The notes beneath the pieces are model-generated. The model ran no database searches. It had not been told where the DNA came from and saw only the letters and a program-made list of their open reading frames with translations. 64,000 bases of DNA from Psychrobacter sanguinis (GTDB lineage: Bacteria > Pseudomonadota > Gammaproteobacteria > Pseudomonadales > Moraxellaceae): NCBI RefSeq assembly GCF_020736705.1, contig NZ_CP085990.1:1612001-1676000 (forward strand). Reading direction: 5' to 3'. The position numbers and the translations under genes are program-made. Below, in pieces: positions 35,235-46,158 of this stretch (positions within the stretch are counted from its first letter, which is position 1; every line of letters starts with the position of its first letter).

Positions 35235-35291
35235 TATTCGTTGAAAGCCAGAACCCGTTTTACCAGATACCCTATTGTTAAGGAACCAATA

Positions 35292-35942
35292 ATGCAAGCT
35301 TATAACACCCAAACCGGCATCGTCTGCCCTCTTGATCGCTCAAATGTGGATACCGATCAAATTATCCCTAAGCAGTTTTTAAAATCTATCAAACGCACAG
35401 GTTTTGGCGTTAACCTATTTGATGACTGGCGCTATTTGGATGAAGGTTTCCCAGGCCAAGATCATACCAAGCGTCCTATCAATCCAGACTTTGTGTTAAA
35501 TAAGCCACGTTATCAAGGTGCCACTATCTTATTAGCACGCAGCAATTTTGGCTGTGGTTCAAGCCGTGAGCATGCGCCGTGGGCTTTATCAGAATATGGC
35601 TTCCGCACCGTTATTGCGCCAAGCTTTGCTGATATTTTTTATAACAACTGCTTCAAAAACGGTATGCTGCCCATAGTATTACCTGAAGAACAAGTTGATG
35701 AGCTGTTTGAAGCGTGCTTTGCCAACGAAGGCTATGAGTTAACCGCAGACCTAGAGCGTCAGGTAGTTATAACGCCTGAAGGCAAAGAATTTGCTTTTGA
35801 GGTAGACGAGTTTCGCAAACATTGTTTGTTAAATGGCTTAGACGATATTGGTTTAACCTTGCAGCAAAGCGATGCGATTAAAGCCTATGAAGAAAAAATG
35901 CAGCAAAAAACGCCTTGGATTTTTCAGGAAGTTAAAGCATAA
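35292..35942 (+). CDS. leuD: 3-isopropylmalate dehydratase small subunit
   Basis: A 216-residue swivel-domain subunit partnering LeuC. Family motifs: [19 protein letters not shown] (residues about 12-30) and [17 protein letters not shown] (about 76-92). The ATG at 35292 is chosen because AGGA sits nine bases upstream and the protein then starts MQAYNTQTG as homologues do; an upstream TTG at 35241 would only add a basic tail. The start is 57 bp after leuC. Confidence 0.94.
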   Translation: MQAYNTQTGIVCPLDRSNVDTDQIIPKQFLKSIKRTGFGVNLFDDWRYLDEGFPGQDHTKRPINPDFVLNKPRYQGATILLARSNFGCGSSREHAPWALSEYGFRTVIAPSFADIFYNNCFKNGMLPIVLPEEQVDELFEACFANEGYELTADLERQVVITPEGKEFAFEVDEFRKHCLLNGLDDIGLTLQQSDAIKAYEEKMQQKTPWIFQEVKA

Positions 35943-36067
35943 ATCAAGCAAGATAGGCTATCATGCCTTACTCCATTCGTTACTTATTAACGGATGGCCA
36001 CCTTGAAAAGCTAATAACCTCGAAAAGCAAATAAAAACTTTAAAATAACAGTTTAGGAAGACAGTGT

Positions 36068-37171
36068 ATGGCAACCGTATTGACCCTTGCAGGCGATGGT
36101 ATTGGTCCTGAAATTATGACTCAAGCCGTTGACGTATTAAAAGCGGTGAATGAAAAATTTGATTTAGGTATTACGCTAGAAGCTGCTGATATTGGTGGTA
36201 TCGCTATTGATAATGCAGGTGTGCCTTTGCCAGATGAGACCTTGGCCAAAGCACGTGCAGCCGATGCAGTATTATTGGGCGCCGTTGGCGGTCCTAAATG
36301 GGATAGTATTGAGCGTAGTATCCGTCCAGAGCGTGGTCTATTGAAGATTCGCAGTGAGCTAGGCTTATTTGCTAACTTACGGGTAGCGAAACTTTATCCA
36401 CAATTGGCCAATGCTTCAAGCCTAAAGCCAGAAATTATTTCAGGATTAGATTTGCTGATCGTTCGCGAACTGACTGGGGGGATCTACTTTGGTGAGCCTC
36501 GCGGTATTCGCACCCTAGAGAATGGGGAACAGCAAGGCTATAACACTATGGTTTACAAGACCTCAGAGATTGAGCGTATTGGTAAAGTAGCATTTGAATT
36601 GGCCAAGGTTCGTGCTAAGGCTACTGGTAACCCTGCCAAAATTTGTTCAGTGGACAAAGCCAACGTGTTAGAAGTCACCGAACTTTGGAAGCAGACCATG
36701 ATTAAGCTACAAGAGTCTGAGTATAACGATGTGGCCTTAAGCCATATGTATGCCGATAATGCGTGTATGCAGTTGGTCAAAAATCCTAAACAGTTTGATG
36801 TGATGGTCACCGGTAATATGTTTGGCGACATCTTATCAGATGAAGCTGCGATGTTGACTGGCTCTATTGGTATGTTGCCATCAGCAAGCTTAGATGAAAA
36901 TGGTAAAGGCATGTACGAGCCTTGTCACGGTAGTGCACCTGATATTGCAGGTCAAGACAAAGCAAATCCTCTTGCCACTATTTTATCAGTGGCAATGATG
37001 CTACGTTATACCTTTAAGCATGAAGCGTCAGCTGCTGCCATTGAGCAGGCGGTAAGCGATGTGTTATATGATGGTCTACGTACCGGTGACATCATGGATT
37101 CTGATGAAACAGGCTTGACACTAGTGGGCTGTAAACAAATGGGTGAGGCCGTATTGGCTAAGCTGAGTTAG
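36068..37171 (+). CDS. leuB: 3-isopropylmalate dehydrogenase
   Basis: A 367-residue NAD-dependent decarboxylating dehydrogenase, third step of leucine synthesis. Motifs: [11 protein letters not shown] at the N-terminus, [14 protein letters not shown] (about 139-152), and [20 protein letters not shown] (about 251-270) with the metal-binding aspartates; [18 protein letters not shown] closes the NAD site. AGGAAG precedes the start. There are 125 bp between leuD and leuB, a somewhat wide gap that holds no hairpin of note. Ended by the hairpin at 37268-37300. Confidence 0.95.
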   Translation: MATVLTLAGDGIGPEIMTQAVDVLKAVNEKFDLGITLEAADIGGIAIDNAGVPLPDETLAKARAADAVLLGAVGGPKWDSIERSIRPERGLLKIRSELGLFANLRVAKLYPQLANASSLKPEIISGLDLLIVRELTGGIYFGEPRGIRTLENGEQQGYNTMVYKTSEIERIGKVAFELAKVRAKATGNPAKICSVDKANVLEVTELWKQTMIKLQESEYNDVALSHMYADNACMQLVKNPKQFDVMVTGNMFGDILSDEAAMLTGSIGMLPSASLDENGKGMYEPCHGSAPDIAGQDKANPLATILSVAMMLRYTFKHEASAAAIEQAVSDVLYDGLRTGDIMDSDETGLTLVGCKQMGEAVLAKLS

Positions 37172-37267
37172 GCAAGACAAAACACTAGGATTGATTTTAA
37201 AACCTCTATGATTAAAATAATTGATATTTAACCGTATTCTTAAAGTTAATCGATAAAGATGATTTCT

Positions 37268-37300
37268 AAAAAACCCAAATCTTAGGATTTGGGTTTTTTA
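37268..37300 (+). terminator. Terminator after leuB
   Basis: AAAAAACCCAAATC / GATTTGGGTTTTTT hairpin. The rest of the 400-bp gap before the next gene (to 37571) is AT-rich and shows only a probable promoter area. Confidence 0.88.
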
Positions 37301-37571
37301 TTTTGTTATTGTTGTTCTTTCTATTGTCGATACATTAAGAATTTTGCACATAGTTCATCCTGTCTCTGGGCATTGTTTATAAAGGCCCATTTTATCTTAC
37401 TGACAGCAGTTTATACTTAGATGATATATACATAATTTTGCATAACATAACCAATACTCTGTTAACCAAATTGCTAAAAAATAGTATAGTTAAGGTCAAA
37501 TTTTATAGCGAAAACAACAGTCTAATTATAATAATAGACACAATAAAAAGTGATAAAGATAAGGAGCATTC

Positions 37572-38939
37572 ATGCTTACTCAGACTTCAAATATTATTTC
37601 CAAAAGCCTTTCTAATAAAGACCATGCTCACAGCAACTGCACTAAAAAAGGTAGCTTAAAATCAGGGCTTACTTTAAAGCAACTAACCTTGGCAGTATCT
37701 ACCATATTGGCAACGAGCTTGGCTCTAGCACAAACCCCAAATACTGTAGATAGTAGTGCTCAAGCCATCAATAAATCTTTGGCAGTTCGAGTAGCAGAAG
37801 CCGCTGAGCAGAACAATCTGCAAACTGAAGAGGCGAATACAGAAGCTGAATCGACTGAAGATACAGCCAATGAAAATGTGGCTGATAGTTTTACTAGCAG
37901 CGCACCGGCACAGAACGCACCATCACAAACTACGTCTTCACAGAACACTTCGTCAGCAGCAACGACAGGCAATCAAGTGACTGGCCAAACAGCAGTTGGT
38001 CAAACTGCAACTGGTCAAAACAATTCAGGTCAAACAGCGACTAACCCAACAAGCGCTCCGTTGTCAGCTATCGCCCAAAAGGTAAATAGCAGCGAATGGC
38101 AGCCCGGCGTTAAGATGACTCAAGCGGTGGGTACCAAAGTGCAAGCGTTATTAAACTGGAACTATCATGGTGTCGGGGCAGTGGATGGTTGGTGGGGTAA
38201 AAATACCCAAAAAGCGATGCAAGCTTTTCAGCAAGCCAAAGGGTTACCCGTTACCAATGAGTTGGACCAAAAGACATGGGAAGCGTTAAAAAGTGGCGAA
38301 TTTGCAACTAAGCCAGTACTCATTAGCTACACCTTAACCGATTCTGATGTCAATATTAAGACCACTAAGATACCAGAAGGGGCGGAAGCCAAATCGAAGT
38401 TAGAAGGTATGTACTACGAAAGTGTGGCGGAAGCCATGGCTGAGAAGTTTCATATGGACATAAGCTATCTAAAGCAGCTTAATCCCAACGCAAGTTTCAA
38501 GGCTGGCGAGACCTTGACAGTATATAACCCTGGTCGAGCCAATAAGACCACGGTAACTCGAGTAGTGGCAGATAAAAACAGTCAAACTTTATATGCGTAT
38601 GATAAACAAGATAAGCTTGTCGCCAGCTATCCTACCACGGTAGGCAGTACCGCCACTCCTTCACCAACGGGCACACATAAGGTACAAACCAAAGTCAGCG
38701 ACCCCAACTACACGCATACTGATGGTGATGGTAAGCAAACCATTATCCCCCCAGGTCCAAACAACCCGGTAGGCCGAGTGTGGATTGGATTGTCCAAACC
38801 TTCTTATGGCATTCATGGTTCACCCGACCCTGAGCGTATCAGTCGCCAAGCTTCAGCGGGCTGCATACGTTTGACCAACTGGGATGCGTTGGCGTTACTG
38901 AATATTATTGATAATGATGCCACGGTTGAAATTAAATAG
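37572..38939 (+). CDS. L,D-transpeptidase with a peptidoglycan-binding domain
   Basis: A 455-residue exported protein. A long n-region and hydrophobic stretch (about residues 32-55, cleavage near LALAQ) form the signal. Residues 70-160 are low-complexity Gln/Ser/Thr with a TGQTA repeat. A PG_binding_1 domain (about 185-235, GAVDGWWGKNTQKAMQAFQ) and a LysM-like segment (about 285-315) precede the YkuD catalytic domain ending in YGIHGSPDPE and SAGCIRLTNWD, which holds the His and the catalytic Cys. It should make 3-3 cross-links or attach proteins to peptidoglycan in the periplasm. AAGGAG lies six bases before the ATG. Confidence 0.88.
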   Translation: MLTQTSNIISKSLSNKDHAHSNCTKKGSLKSGLTLKQLTLAVSTILATSLALAQTPNTVDSSAQAINKSLAVRVAEAAEQNNLQTEEANTEAESTEDTANENVADSFTSSAPAQNAPSQTTSSQNTSSAATTGNQVTGQTAVGQTATGQNNSGQTATNPTSAPLSAIAQKVNSSEWQPGVKMTQAVGTKVQALLNWNYHGVGAVDGWWGKNTQKAMQAFQQAKGLPVTNELDQKTWEALKSGEFATKPVLISYTLTDSDVNIKTTKIPEGAEAKSKLEGMYYESVAEAMAEKFHMDISYLKQLNPNASFKAGETLTVYNPGRANKTTVTRVVADKNSQTLYAYDKQDKLVASYPTTVGSTATPSPTGTHKVQTKVSDPNYTHTDGDGKQTIIPPGPNNPVGRVWIGLSKPSYGIHGSPDPERISRQASAGCIRLTNWDALALLNIIDNDATVEIK

Positions 38940-39100
38940 AATAGGGGTGACAGCAGTAACCACTAACGATGATAATAGTGTATCTTAGCTTAGCTATATA
39001 AATGTCTGAGCTGCTATAGTCATAGATGAGGTAGATAGTGACAGCATCCACTCTACCTCGCTAACTCTTTTACAACTAAATCTTTACTAACAAGCAAACG

Positions 39101-39138
39101 AAAAAAACCGCTACTCTTTTACAGGTAGCGGTTTTTTT
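39101..39138. terminator. Bidirectional terminator
   Basis: AAAAAACCGCTAC / GTAGCGGTTTTTTT hairpin between the L,D-transpeptidase and infA (convergent). The 369-bp gap from 38940 to 39308 holds nothing else recognisable. Confidence 0.85.
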
Positions 39139-39308
39139 ATGACTGTCATATTTATAAGGGGTCAAAAACGATCAGAAGGAAATGAGGTGAGGATTTACGA
39201 AAGATAAACTCTCTCATCATTACCAAATAAACTTGACTCTCCCCTCAAATAAAACAGTTTGCAGTATATACCTAGCTGTGGTTCTTAAAACCCTAGCTTA
39301 CTGGGCTA

Positions 39309-39533
39309 TTAGGTTTTACCACGGTAAGTAATACGACCTTTTGATAGGTCATACGGCGTCATCTCAACTTTAACTTTATCACCAGTTAAGATACGGATAT
39401 AGTGTTTGCGCATTTTACCTGAAATATGAGCGATGATTTCATGCCCATTCTCAAGGCGCACTTTAAAAAGTGTGTTAGGAAGGGTGTCAATGACTTCGCC
39501 TTCAAATTCAATAATGTCGTCTTTTTTTGCCAT
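39309..39533 (-). CDS. infA: Translation initiation factor IF-1
   Basis: A 74-residue S1-fold protein that binds the ribosomal A site during initiation. The family sequence is unmistakable: [32 protein letters not shown] and [18 protein letters not shown]. The start is set at the MAKKDDIIE methionine (39533), since homologues begin there; eight upstream codons are not conserved. No strong ribosome site is visible. Convergent with the L,D-transpeptidase. Confidence 0.95.
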   Translation of the reverse strand: MAKKDDIIEFEGEVIDTLPNTLFKVRLENGHEIIAHISGKMRKHYIRILTGDKVKVEMTPYDLSKGRITYRGKT

Positions 39534-39698
39534 AATTATTTGGGTTAACCCGTTCAAATAGAATTGTAGGACGTTATTATACGCATAAAAGCATCATTAA
39601 GCAAATTTTACAAGCGAATGACTTGATAAAATAGCCTTAATTTGCTAGCTAAATAACAGATAGCTAGCGATTAAAATCATGCTCATCTACTAAAATTA

Positions 39699-40643
39699 CT
39701 AATCAGCTAGGTTTAACCATTGCGGTGCCAATGGCAGATTGGGCAATAAGTCTTGGTAGGGCTGAGGGTAATAAGCATTGATAAAATATAAGCCATCGGG
39801 AGAAGCTGTTGGCGGAGCAATAGTACGGTCTTTGGCTTCCAATATTCGCAGATAATCCATCGGTTGTAATTCTCCTTTACCTATCGCAAATAGAGTCCCC
39901 ATTAGGTTTCTGACCATATGATGTAAAAAACCATCGGCTTGAATGTCGAACACAATAAATTGTCCATGCTGAAACAGCTTGGCATGGTGAATGTTTCTAA
40001 CCGGCTGATTTGACTGACAAGCAGCTGCTCTAAAGCTACTAAAATCATGCTGTCCGACAATGTGTGCTGCCGCTTGCTGCATTTTTGCTAAGTCTAATGG
40101 CTCATGGATATGGGTGACTAAATGATTAAGGACGGCAGGGCGCTGTGGTTGATTGAGGGTAATATAACGATAACGACGGGCAATGGCCCCAAAACGGGCA
40201 TGGAAATCATCTGGCATCGGCTGTATCCAGCGTATGGCGATGTCATCGGGTAACAGACTGTTGGCACCGCGCAGCCAATTATAAACTCCGCGATTGGCAC
40301 TGGTCTTAAAGTGAGCCAACATATTACCGCCATGCACCCCCGCATCGGTACGTCCTGCTGCCACCACTTCGATTGGCTCATTGGCAATCTTACTTAAGGT
40401 CTCCTCAAGCACTTGCTGTACGCACAATACCTCTTGTTGTCTTTGCCAACCGCGATAATTAGACCCATTGAACTCTATACCGAGCGCATAGGTTTGCAAT
40501 TGATCTGAAGGATCTTTAGCTTGCGCGACTAACTTTGAATCAGGTTCAAAAGCAGGTGCGACACCCTGAGTATTTGACGTTGACGGATCAGTGGTTAGGG
40601 CATTGAGAGTAACAGGCGATGCGGTATCTTGATCTTGGGTCAT
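39699..40643 (-). CDS. truA: tRNA pseudouridine(38-40) synthase
   Basis: A 314-residue TruA. The catalytic Asp lies in AAGRTDAGVHG (about residue 100); GIEFNGSNYRGWQRQ opens the domain and FLHHMVRNLMGTL is the conserved C-terminal helix. The first 45 residues are a Gln/Thr/Ser-rich extension. It modifies the anticodon arm of several tRNAs. Downstream of the asparaginase and FimV-like genes on the same strand, echoing the fimV-truA neighbourhood of pseudomonads. Confidence 0.93.
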   Translation of the reverse strand: MTQDQDTASPVTLNALTTDPSTSNTQGVAPAFEPDSKLVAQAKDPSDQLQTYALGIEFNGSNYRGWQRQQEVLCVQQVLEETLSKIANEPIEVVAAGRTDAGVHGGNMLAHFKTSANRGVYNWLRGANSLLPDDIAIRWIQPMPDDFHARFGAIARRYRYITLNQPQRPAVLNHLVTHIHEPLDLAKMQQAAAHIVGQHDFSSFRAAACQSNQPVRNIHHAKLFQHGQFIVFDIQADGFLHHMVRNLMGTLFAIGKGELQPMDYLRILEAKDRTIAPPTASPDGLYFINAYYPQPYQDLLPNLPLAPQWLNLAD

Positions 40644-40728
40644 GAACTAAGCCAAATTTTGTTATGAATAAATAAGCATTAAGCGCCGTATTATAAGCAC
40701 TTATTACGCTGAGTCCTAATGAACTTTA

Positions 40729-41832
40729 TCAGTGCTTGCCCACGCTATAACTCCAACGTTGACGACGGCGGGCTGGAGTATCAAAGGCTAAATGTAACCA
40801 AAGCAGACGGGCATAGACTGCAGGTACGGTTAGTCGGCCCGCGGATAAAACATGGTGTTGATACTGCCAACTGCCTGCTGCATAAGCTTCACTGACCCCG
40901 CCATATGGACACTGGGTGGTGCAGACCACGATGTGACCGTGTTGATATAGCTTGTCCAGGGTGTTTTCTAGCTGTTCGCTATAAGGAATATTGCCTGCAC
41001 CAAAGCCCATTAGTATTACCCCAGTAGGCGGCAAATCAAGTAACGCCGTTAATTGGGTGCTTAACCATTCTCCACTGTTTGGGACACAGTAAACAGTAGG
41101 AATGATAACATTTTGCGAGTGAGCCATGATGTCTGACAGTTTTGCCTCAGTGTCTTCAATCCAGTTTTTACGGCGGCCCACAGGCAAGGATTTGACATAG
41201 CTGTTGGCAGGATAGCCGGCACGAGTATGACCGGTAAAGGCCATTAGATCATGGCTGTGTATCTTTTGTACCGTTTGAGCGGGCCAAGACTCGCCTGCGA
41301 AAGTGACAACTACGCCAGACTCTCCGTGGGCAGCCAAACCAATTGCCTCTGATAAGTTACCCCACGCATCGCTATGAGGGTCGATGCTGTAATTGTGAAT
41401 ATCATTGGCATCGAATAGGGGACGCATGCTGGCGGTTAAGGCCAATGAGACATCAGAGCCGGCAAATGCTTCTGCCAAAAATGATCCCAAATAACTTAAA
41501 GTATCAGTGCCGGTAATTAGGACAAAATGACGATAGCCTTGGGCATAACAGTTTAAAATCAGCTGAAAAAAGTGGCTGAAATCAGCCGGTGATAACTGAC
41601 TACTGTCTTTAACACAGCTGTTTTCAAGCACCTCTATATTGGTAGTAATATTTTGAGTTATCTTATCCATTAATAACGGTAAGAAGGTGTCTGCTGGCAG
41701 GGCAGCGAGTGGTCTGCCGTAGCTGCCAAAGGTGCCGCCGGCATAGATAAGTTGTACTTTATTTGAGGTGGCATTTGAAGACGCTGAGTCTAGTATCTTT
41801 TCATTTGTGCTAAAGGTTTGGCTTGAGGTCAT
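40729..41832 (-). CDS. L-asparaginase family protein
   Basis: A 367-residue asparaginase/glutaminase-fold enzyme, no signal peptide, so probably the cytoplasmic type. The nucleophile Thr is in LIYAGGTFGSYG (about residue 33) and the second catalytic Thr-Asp pair in LITGTDTLSYLG (about 105). SMRPLFDANDIHNY and the MGFGAGNIP segment are typical. The GGTFG form and length fit AnsA-like enzymes that hydrolyse asparagine to aspartate. The window gives no sign of its regulation. Confidence 0.82.
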   Translation of the reverse strand: MTSSQTFSTNEKILDSASSNATSNKVQLIYAGGTFGSYGRPLAALPADTFLPLLMDKITQNITTNIEVLENSCVKDSSQLSPADFSHFFQLILNCYAQGYRHFVLITGTDTLSYLGSFLAEAFAGSDVSLALTASMRPLFDANDIHNYSIDPHSDAWGNLSEAIGLAAHGESGVVVTFAGESWPAQTVQKIHSHDLMAFTGHTRAGYPANSYVKSLPVGRRKNWIEDTEAKLSDIMAHSQNVIIPTVYCVPNSGEWLSTQLTALLDLPPTGVILMGFGAGNIPYSEQLENTLDKLYQHGHIVVCTTQCPYGGVSEAYAAGSWQYQHHVLSAGRLTVPAVYARLLWLHLAFDTPARRRQRWSYSVGKH

Positions 41833-41896
41833 GATAGGTGTCTATAAATAAGTGTTAGTTGATTGGTGTTTTGGAAGTAGTAGAAGTGATTAAGCG

Positions 41897-42472
41897 CTAG
41901 GGCAGACGGTCTAAAATTGACTGGGCAAAGGCCTTTTGTTCATCACTGCCGTCTCCTTCAATGACTTCTTGTGCTAAGCGTTTGGCACTGTCATAGTTGC
42001 CCGTGTCTAAATAATGCTGTGCTAAGTCTAACGTCAACTGGACGCTGTTCAACGGTTCAATAAACTCAAACGGCGGCATGCTGTTGTCTTGTGCGGTTTG
42101 AGCAAGGCCTTCTTCTGTCTCAGAATCGGTCTCGTCTAGCATTTCTAATATTTCTTGCAGCTCATCGTCATCCAGTAAAGGCTGTACAGACAGTTCAGAA
42201 CGATGGTGGGTATTAATAGGATCGAGCGTTTCAATATTTTTTTCTATCGTTTCTGCGTCTTCTATAGACTGATTCTCTTCCATGTTTGCACTACCCACCC
42301 AGTTATCGTGTCTCTGTGGTTTAGTCAGACGGGAACTGTTATTGAGATTAGGTTTATTCGACGCAGGCAGGCTAGGCGATTTACAGGCCGTGTTTTCCTT
42401 GCGAAAAATAATAAAAAATAGAGCCGCTATCAAAACAATCAGAACAAGGGCAATAATGATTTTTAAGCTCAT
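41897..42472 (-). CDS. Short FimV-like membrane protein
   Basis: A 191-residue protein with one N-terminal membrane helix (residues 3-23) and an acidic middle (about 70-125). The C-terminal 45 residues match the FimV C-terminal motif: LTLDLAQHYLDTGNYDSAKRL followed by GDGSDEQKAFAQSILDRL, a TPR-like cap. Full FimV proteins are 500-1,000 residues with a LysM domain; that part is absent here. FimV sits beside truA in Pseudomonas, and truA is two genes downstream here, so this is probably a reduced FimV that may act in type IV pilus or polar functions. No break in the frame explains the shortness. Confidence 0.75.
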   Translation of the reverse strand: MSLKIIIALVLIVLIAALFFIIFRKENTACKSPSLPASNKPNLNNSSRLTKPQRHDNWVGSANMEENQSIEDAETIEKNIETLDPINTHHRSELSVQPLLDDDELQEILEMLDETDSETEEGLAQTAQDNSMPPFEFIEPLNSVQLTLDLAQHYLDTGNYDSAKRLAQEVIEGDGSDEQKAFAQSILDRLP

Positions 42473-44042
<1,570 letters not shown>

Positions 44043-44076
44043 GTCAATCCACTGGTTTGAACAATTTAAAGACCGT

Positions 44077-44108
44077 AAAGGCAGAATCATTTGATTCTGC
44101 CTTTTTTT
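44077..44108 (+). terminator. Terminator after tgt
   Basis: AAAGGCAGAATCA / TGATTCTGCCTTT hairpin with a T run. The rest of the 321-bp gap to 44363 carries TATTAAG-type short repeats near 44231-44290 and the promoter of the next gene. Confidence 0.85.
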
Positions 44109-44363
44109 GGGTAAATTTTATAAGCTGAAACGTCCATGATGCACAGTATTCCTTTTTTAAAGGAGATTTAGCGTAAGTTAGGAGGCAACTGGGATAAAGC
44201 TATGATAGAAATAATTATCGGTGGTTGTTAAGCGATATTAAGAGATATTAAGGGGTATTAAGGTTTGTTGAGGAGTGCTAAAGGGGCGTTAAGGATAAAA
44301 ATAAACAAAGGGGATTTGATAGAACTGGTATAGAATGAAGGCAATAGCTGATTACTACAGGGA

Positions 44364-45449
44364 ATGATTATGAGCTGTCTAACAAACCCAACAATGATGT
44401 CAACAAATCCTAATTTTAAAGCAGGATTATTGTCTATCATCACCGCATTATCGTTACCGTTCTTAACGACGCAGCAAGCCGCTGCCAGCTCTTATCAACA
44501 AGTCTATGACGTGGTATTTAATAACAGCTTAAACCCTGAAACTGATACAGATAATCAGCAAGCAAAACAGGAAAGAGCCGTTTATCAGTCTGGCCAATTA
44601 CCAAAGTATCAAGTGACCGCAAGTAAGTTTAACAAGGCGGTTAGAGAGCAATTGGCCACTCGCACTGAGCAAACCTTAAATCAAGATGTCGATTACTACG
44701 ACCGGTTAGACAAGTTGGTACATAGTAATGGTATCTGCATGGCAGGCACTTGGGAAATGACCGAAGATGTCAAAAACAGTGACGGTCAAAGCTACACCGG
44801 AATGTTTGCTAAAGAGGCAAAGTCCTTGTTTATTGGCCGGCTGTCTGTGGCATTATCTGATACTAAGCAAGGAGAGTATCAGGCCTTTGGTATGGCCGGC
44901 AAGATTTTCGGGACTGATAAAGCCAATGCCAACGTTACCACTGAGAATTTCTTTGTGGCCGATGTGTTAACTGGGGCAAAACGTGACAGTGTCTATGATG
45001 CTCCTATGACCAATAACCCAAAAGTGGGTTTTCGATTTAATGTGATCAGCTTGGGTCTAAAGATAGGCCCTATCTTTAGAAAAGCGGACAAAGAAGCGAC
45101 GATGCGTCCTGTCGATGGTATTGCTGCGATGGGGATTAACGCTAATAATAAAACGATTGGCAATGAGGAAAAAGCAGGCGTGGTTTCACCAAAATACATG
45201 ATGATTGCACCGGTTAAACCAGTAAACTATGTGATAACGCCTGGCATTGATTTTCGCAATGAGTTTGCGCTAACACCAGAAGAGAAGGCCAAAGGCATAA
45301 CTCGAGATTTTGAGGTCTATGTGTCAGATACTGCCAATAAGCCAGAGGACTCAGGTTGGCAGCATATAGGACATATTAAAGCCGATAAGACAGCAGTATC
45401 GTATGGCTGTGATCGTCAGCTGCACTTTGCGCATCCTAAAGCGTCTTAA
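44364..45449 (+). CDS. Secreted catalase-like fold protein
   Basis: A 361-residue protein with a signal peptide (hydrophobic core about residues 20-35, cleavage near AAASS). The middle resembles the catalase fold: SNGICMAGTWEMTED, YTGMFAKEAKSLFIGRLSVA, QAFGMAGKIFGT and TTENFFVADVLTG follow the order of catalase motifs. The His of the catalase distal site is replaced (HSNGICMAG), and the proximal R-x3-Y-x-D-T heme-ligand motif is not visible in the C-terminal part, so true catalase activity is doubtful. Comparable catalase-related heme proteins exist in the family. No partner gene is evident. Confidence 0.65.
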   Translation: MIMSCLTNPTMMSTNPNFKAGLLSIITALSLPFLTTQQAAASSYQQVYDVVFNNSLNPETDTDNQQAKQERAVYQSGQLPKYQVTASKFNKAVREQLATRTEQTLNQDVDYYDRLDKLVHSNGICMAGTWEMTEDVKNSDGQSYTGMFAKEAKSLFIGRLSVALSDTKQGEYQAFGMAGKIFGTDKANANVTTENFFVADVLTGAKRDSVYDAPMTNNPKVGFRFNVISLGLKIGPIFRKADKEATMRPVDGIAAMGINANNKTIGNEEKAGVVSPKYMMIAPVKPVNYVITPGIDFRNEFALTPEEKAKGITRDFEVYVSDTANKPEDSGWQHIGHIKADKTAVSYGCDRQLHFAHPKAS

Positions 45450-45462
45450 TATTGTCTGAAAC

Positions 45463-45494
45463 TAAAAAGCAGAGTCATATGACTCTGCTTTTTT
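45463..45494. terminator. Bidirectional terminator
   Basis: AAAAAGCAGAGTCAT / ATGACTCTGCTTTTT palindromic hairpin between convergent genes. Confidence 0.87.
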
Positions 45495-45522
45495 ACGCCT
45501 ATTAATTTGGCTATTGATTTGG

Positions 45523-46005
45523 CTATCTAAGCAGTTGGACCAACTGCTCAAGGTACTCGGCATCAACCTCATCAAACGTGGCTAATTCATCTGAATCAAT
45601 ATCTAACACAGCGATAACTTCACCATCTTTATTCCTCACCGGCACCACAATCTCTGACTGCGATAGTGACGAGCACGCAATATGATTGGGATGAGCATTC
45701 ACATCGGCCACAATTTGAGTAGTTGCTGTGGCCCAAACTTCACCACACACCCCTCTACCATGATCAATACGAGTACAGGCTAATGGCCCTTGAAATGGGC
45801 CGAGAATTAGCTGATTGGCCTTACTATCGACACGATAAAAGCCAATCCAAAACCAACCAAAAGTATCTTTTAATAAAGCAGTTAAATTGGCCATATTGGC
45901 AATTAAATCAGACTCACTACTTAAGATGGCATCGGCTTGTTTTATGAGTAGCTCGTATTTTTCAGATTTATTGGCAGAAGCATCAATCGGGGTTACAGCA
46001 TGCAT
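45523..46005 (-). CDS. msrC: GAF-domain free methionine-(R)-sulfoxide reductase
   Basis: A 160-residue GAF-fold enzyme of the fRMsr/YebR family that reduces free methionine-R-sulfoxide. The cysteines sit where expected: PLACTRI, GRGVCGEV and HIACSS (catalytic relay), with WFWIGFYRV and VLDIDSDELATFDEVD as fold markers. The ATG at 46005 (GAGAG seven bases upstream) is preferred over a TTG at 46029. Single gene, convergent with the catalase-like gene, which also points to oxidative stress, though no joint control is visible. Confidence 0.86.
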   Translation of the reverse strand: MHAVTPIDASANKSEKYELLIKQADAILSSESDLIANMANLTALLKDTFGWFWIGFYRVDSKANQLILGPFQGPLACTRIDHGRGVCGEVWATATTQIVADVNAHPNHIACSSLSQSEIVVPVRNKDGEVIAVLDIDSDELATFDEVDAEYLEQLVQLLR

Positions 46006-46158
46006 ATTGTTCTCTCGTTTATCGTTCAAGCTTCAATCATAAAGCTATAAAAAGTGTATTATAAAATTAAGTCTAGAAGGTTTGGTTTTAAGCATTCTGG
46101 TTTTAAACTATTTCGTTTAAAGTCTCAGGTCTAAGCCCCGTGGTTTGGGCTTTAACGA

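Noticed and set aside
37438..37659. 73-codon open frame overlapping the L,D-transpeptidase start
   Set aside because: Overlaps a gene with a strong ribosome site and shows no family features; the region is a promoter area.
37970..38045. CRISPR-like or VNTR repeats in the TGQTA-coding stretch
   Set aside because: The units are short, imperfect and in frame within a linker; they are a low-complexity protein repeat. No CRISPR array or cas gene is visible in the window.
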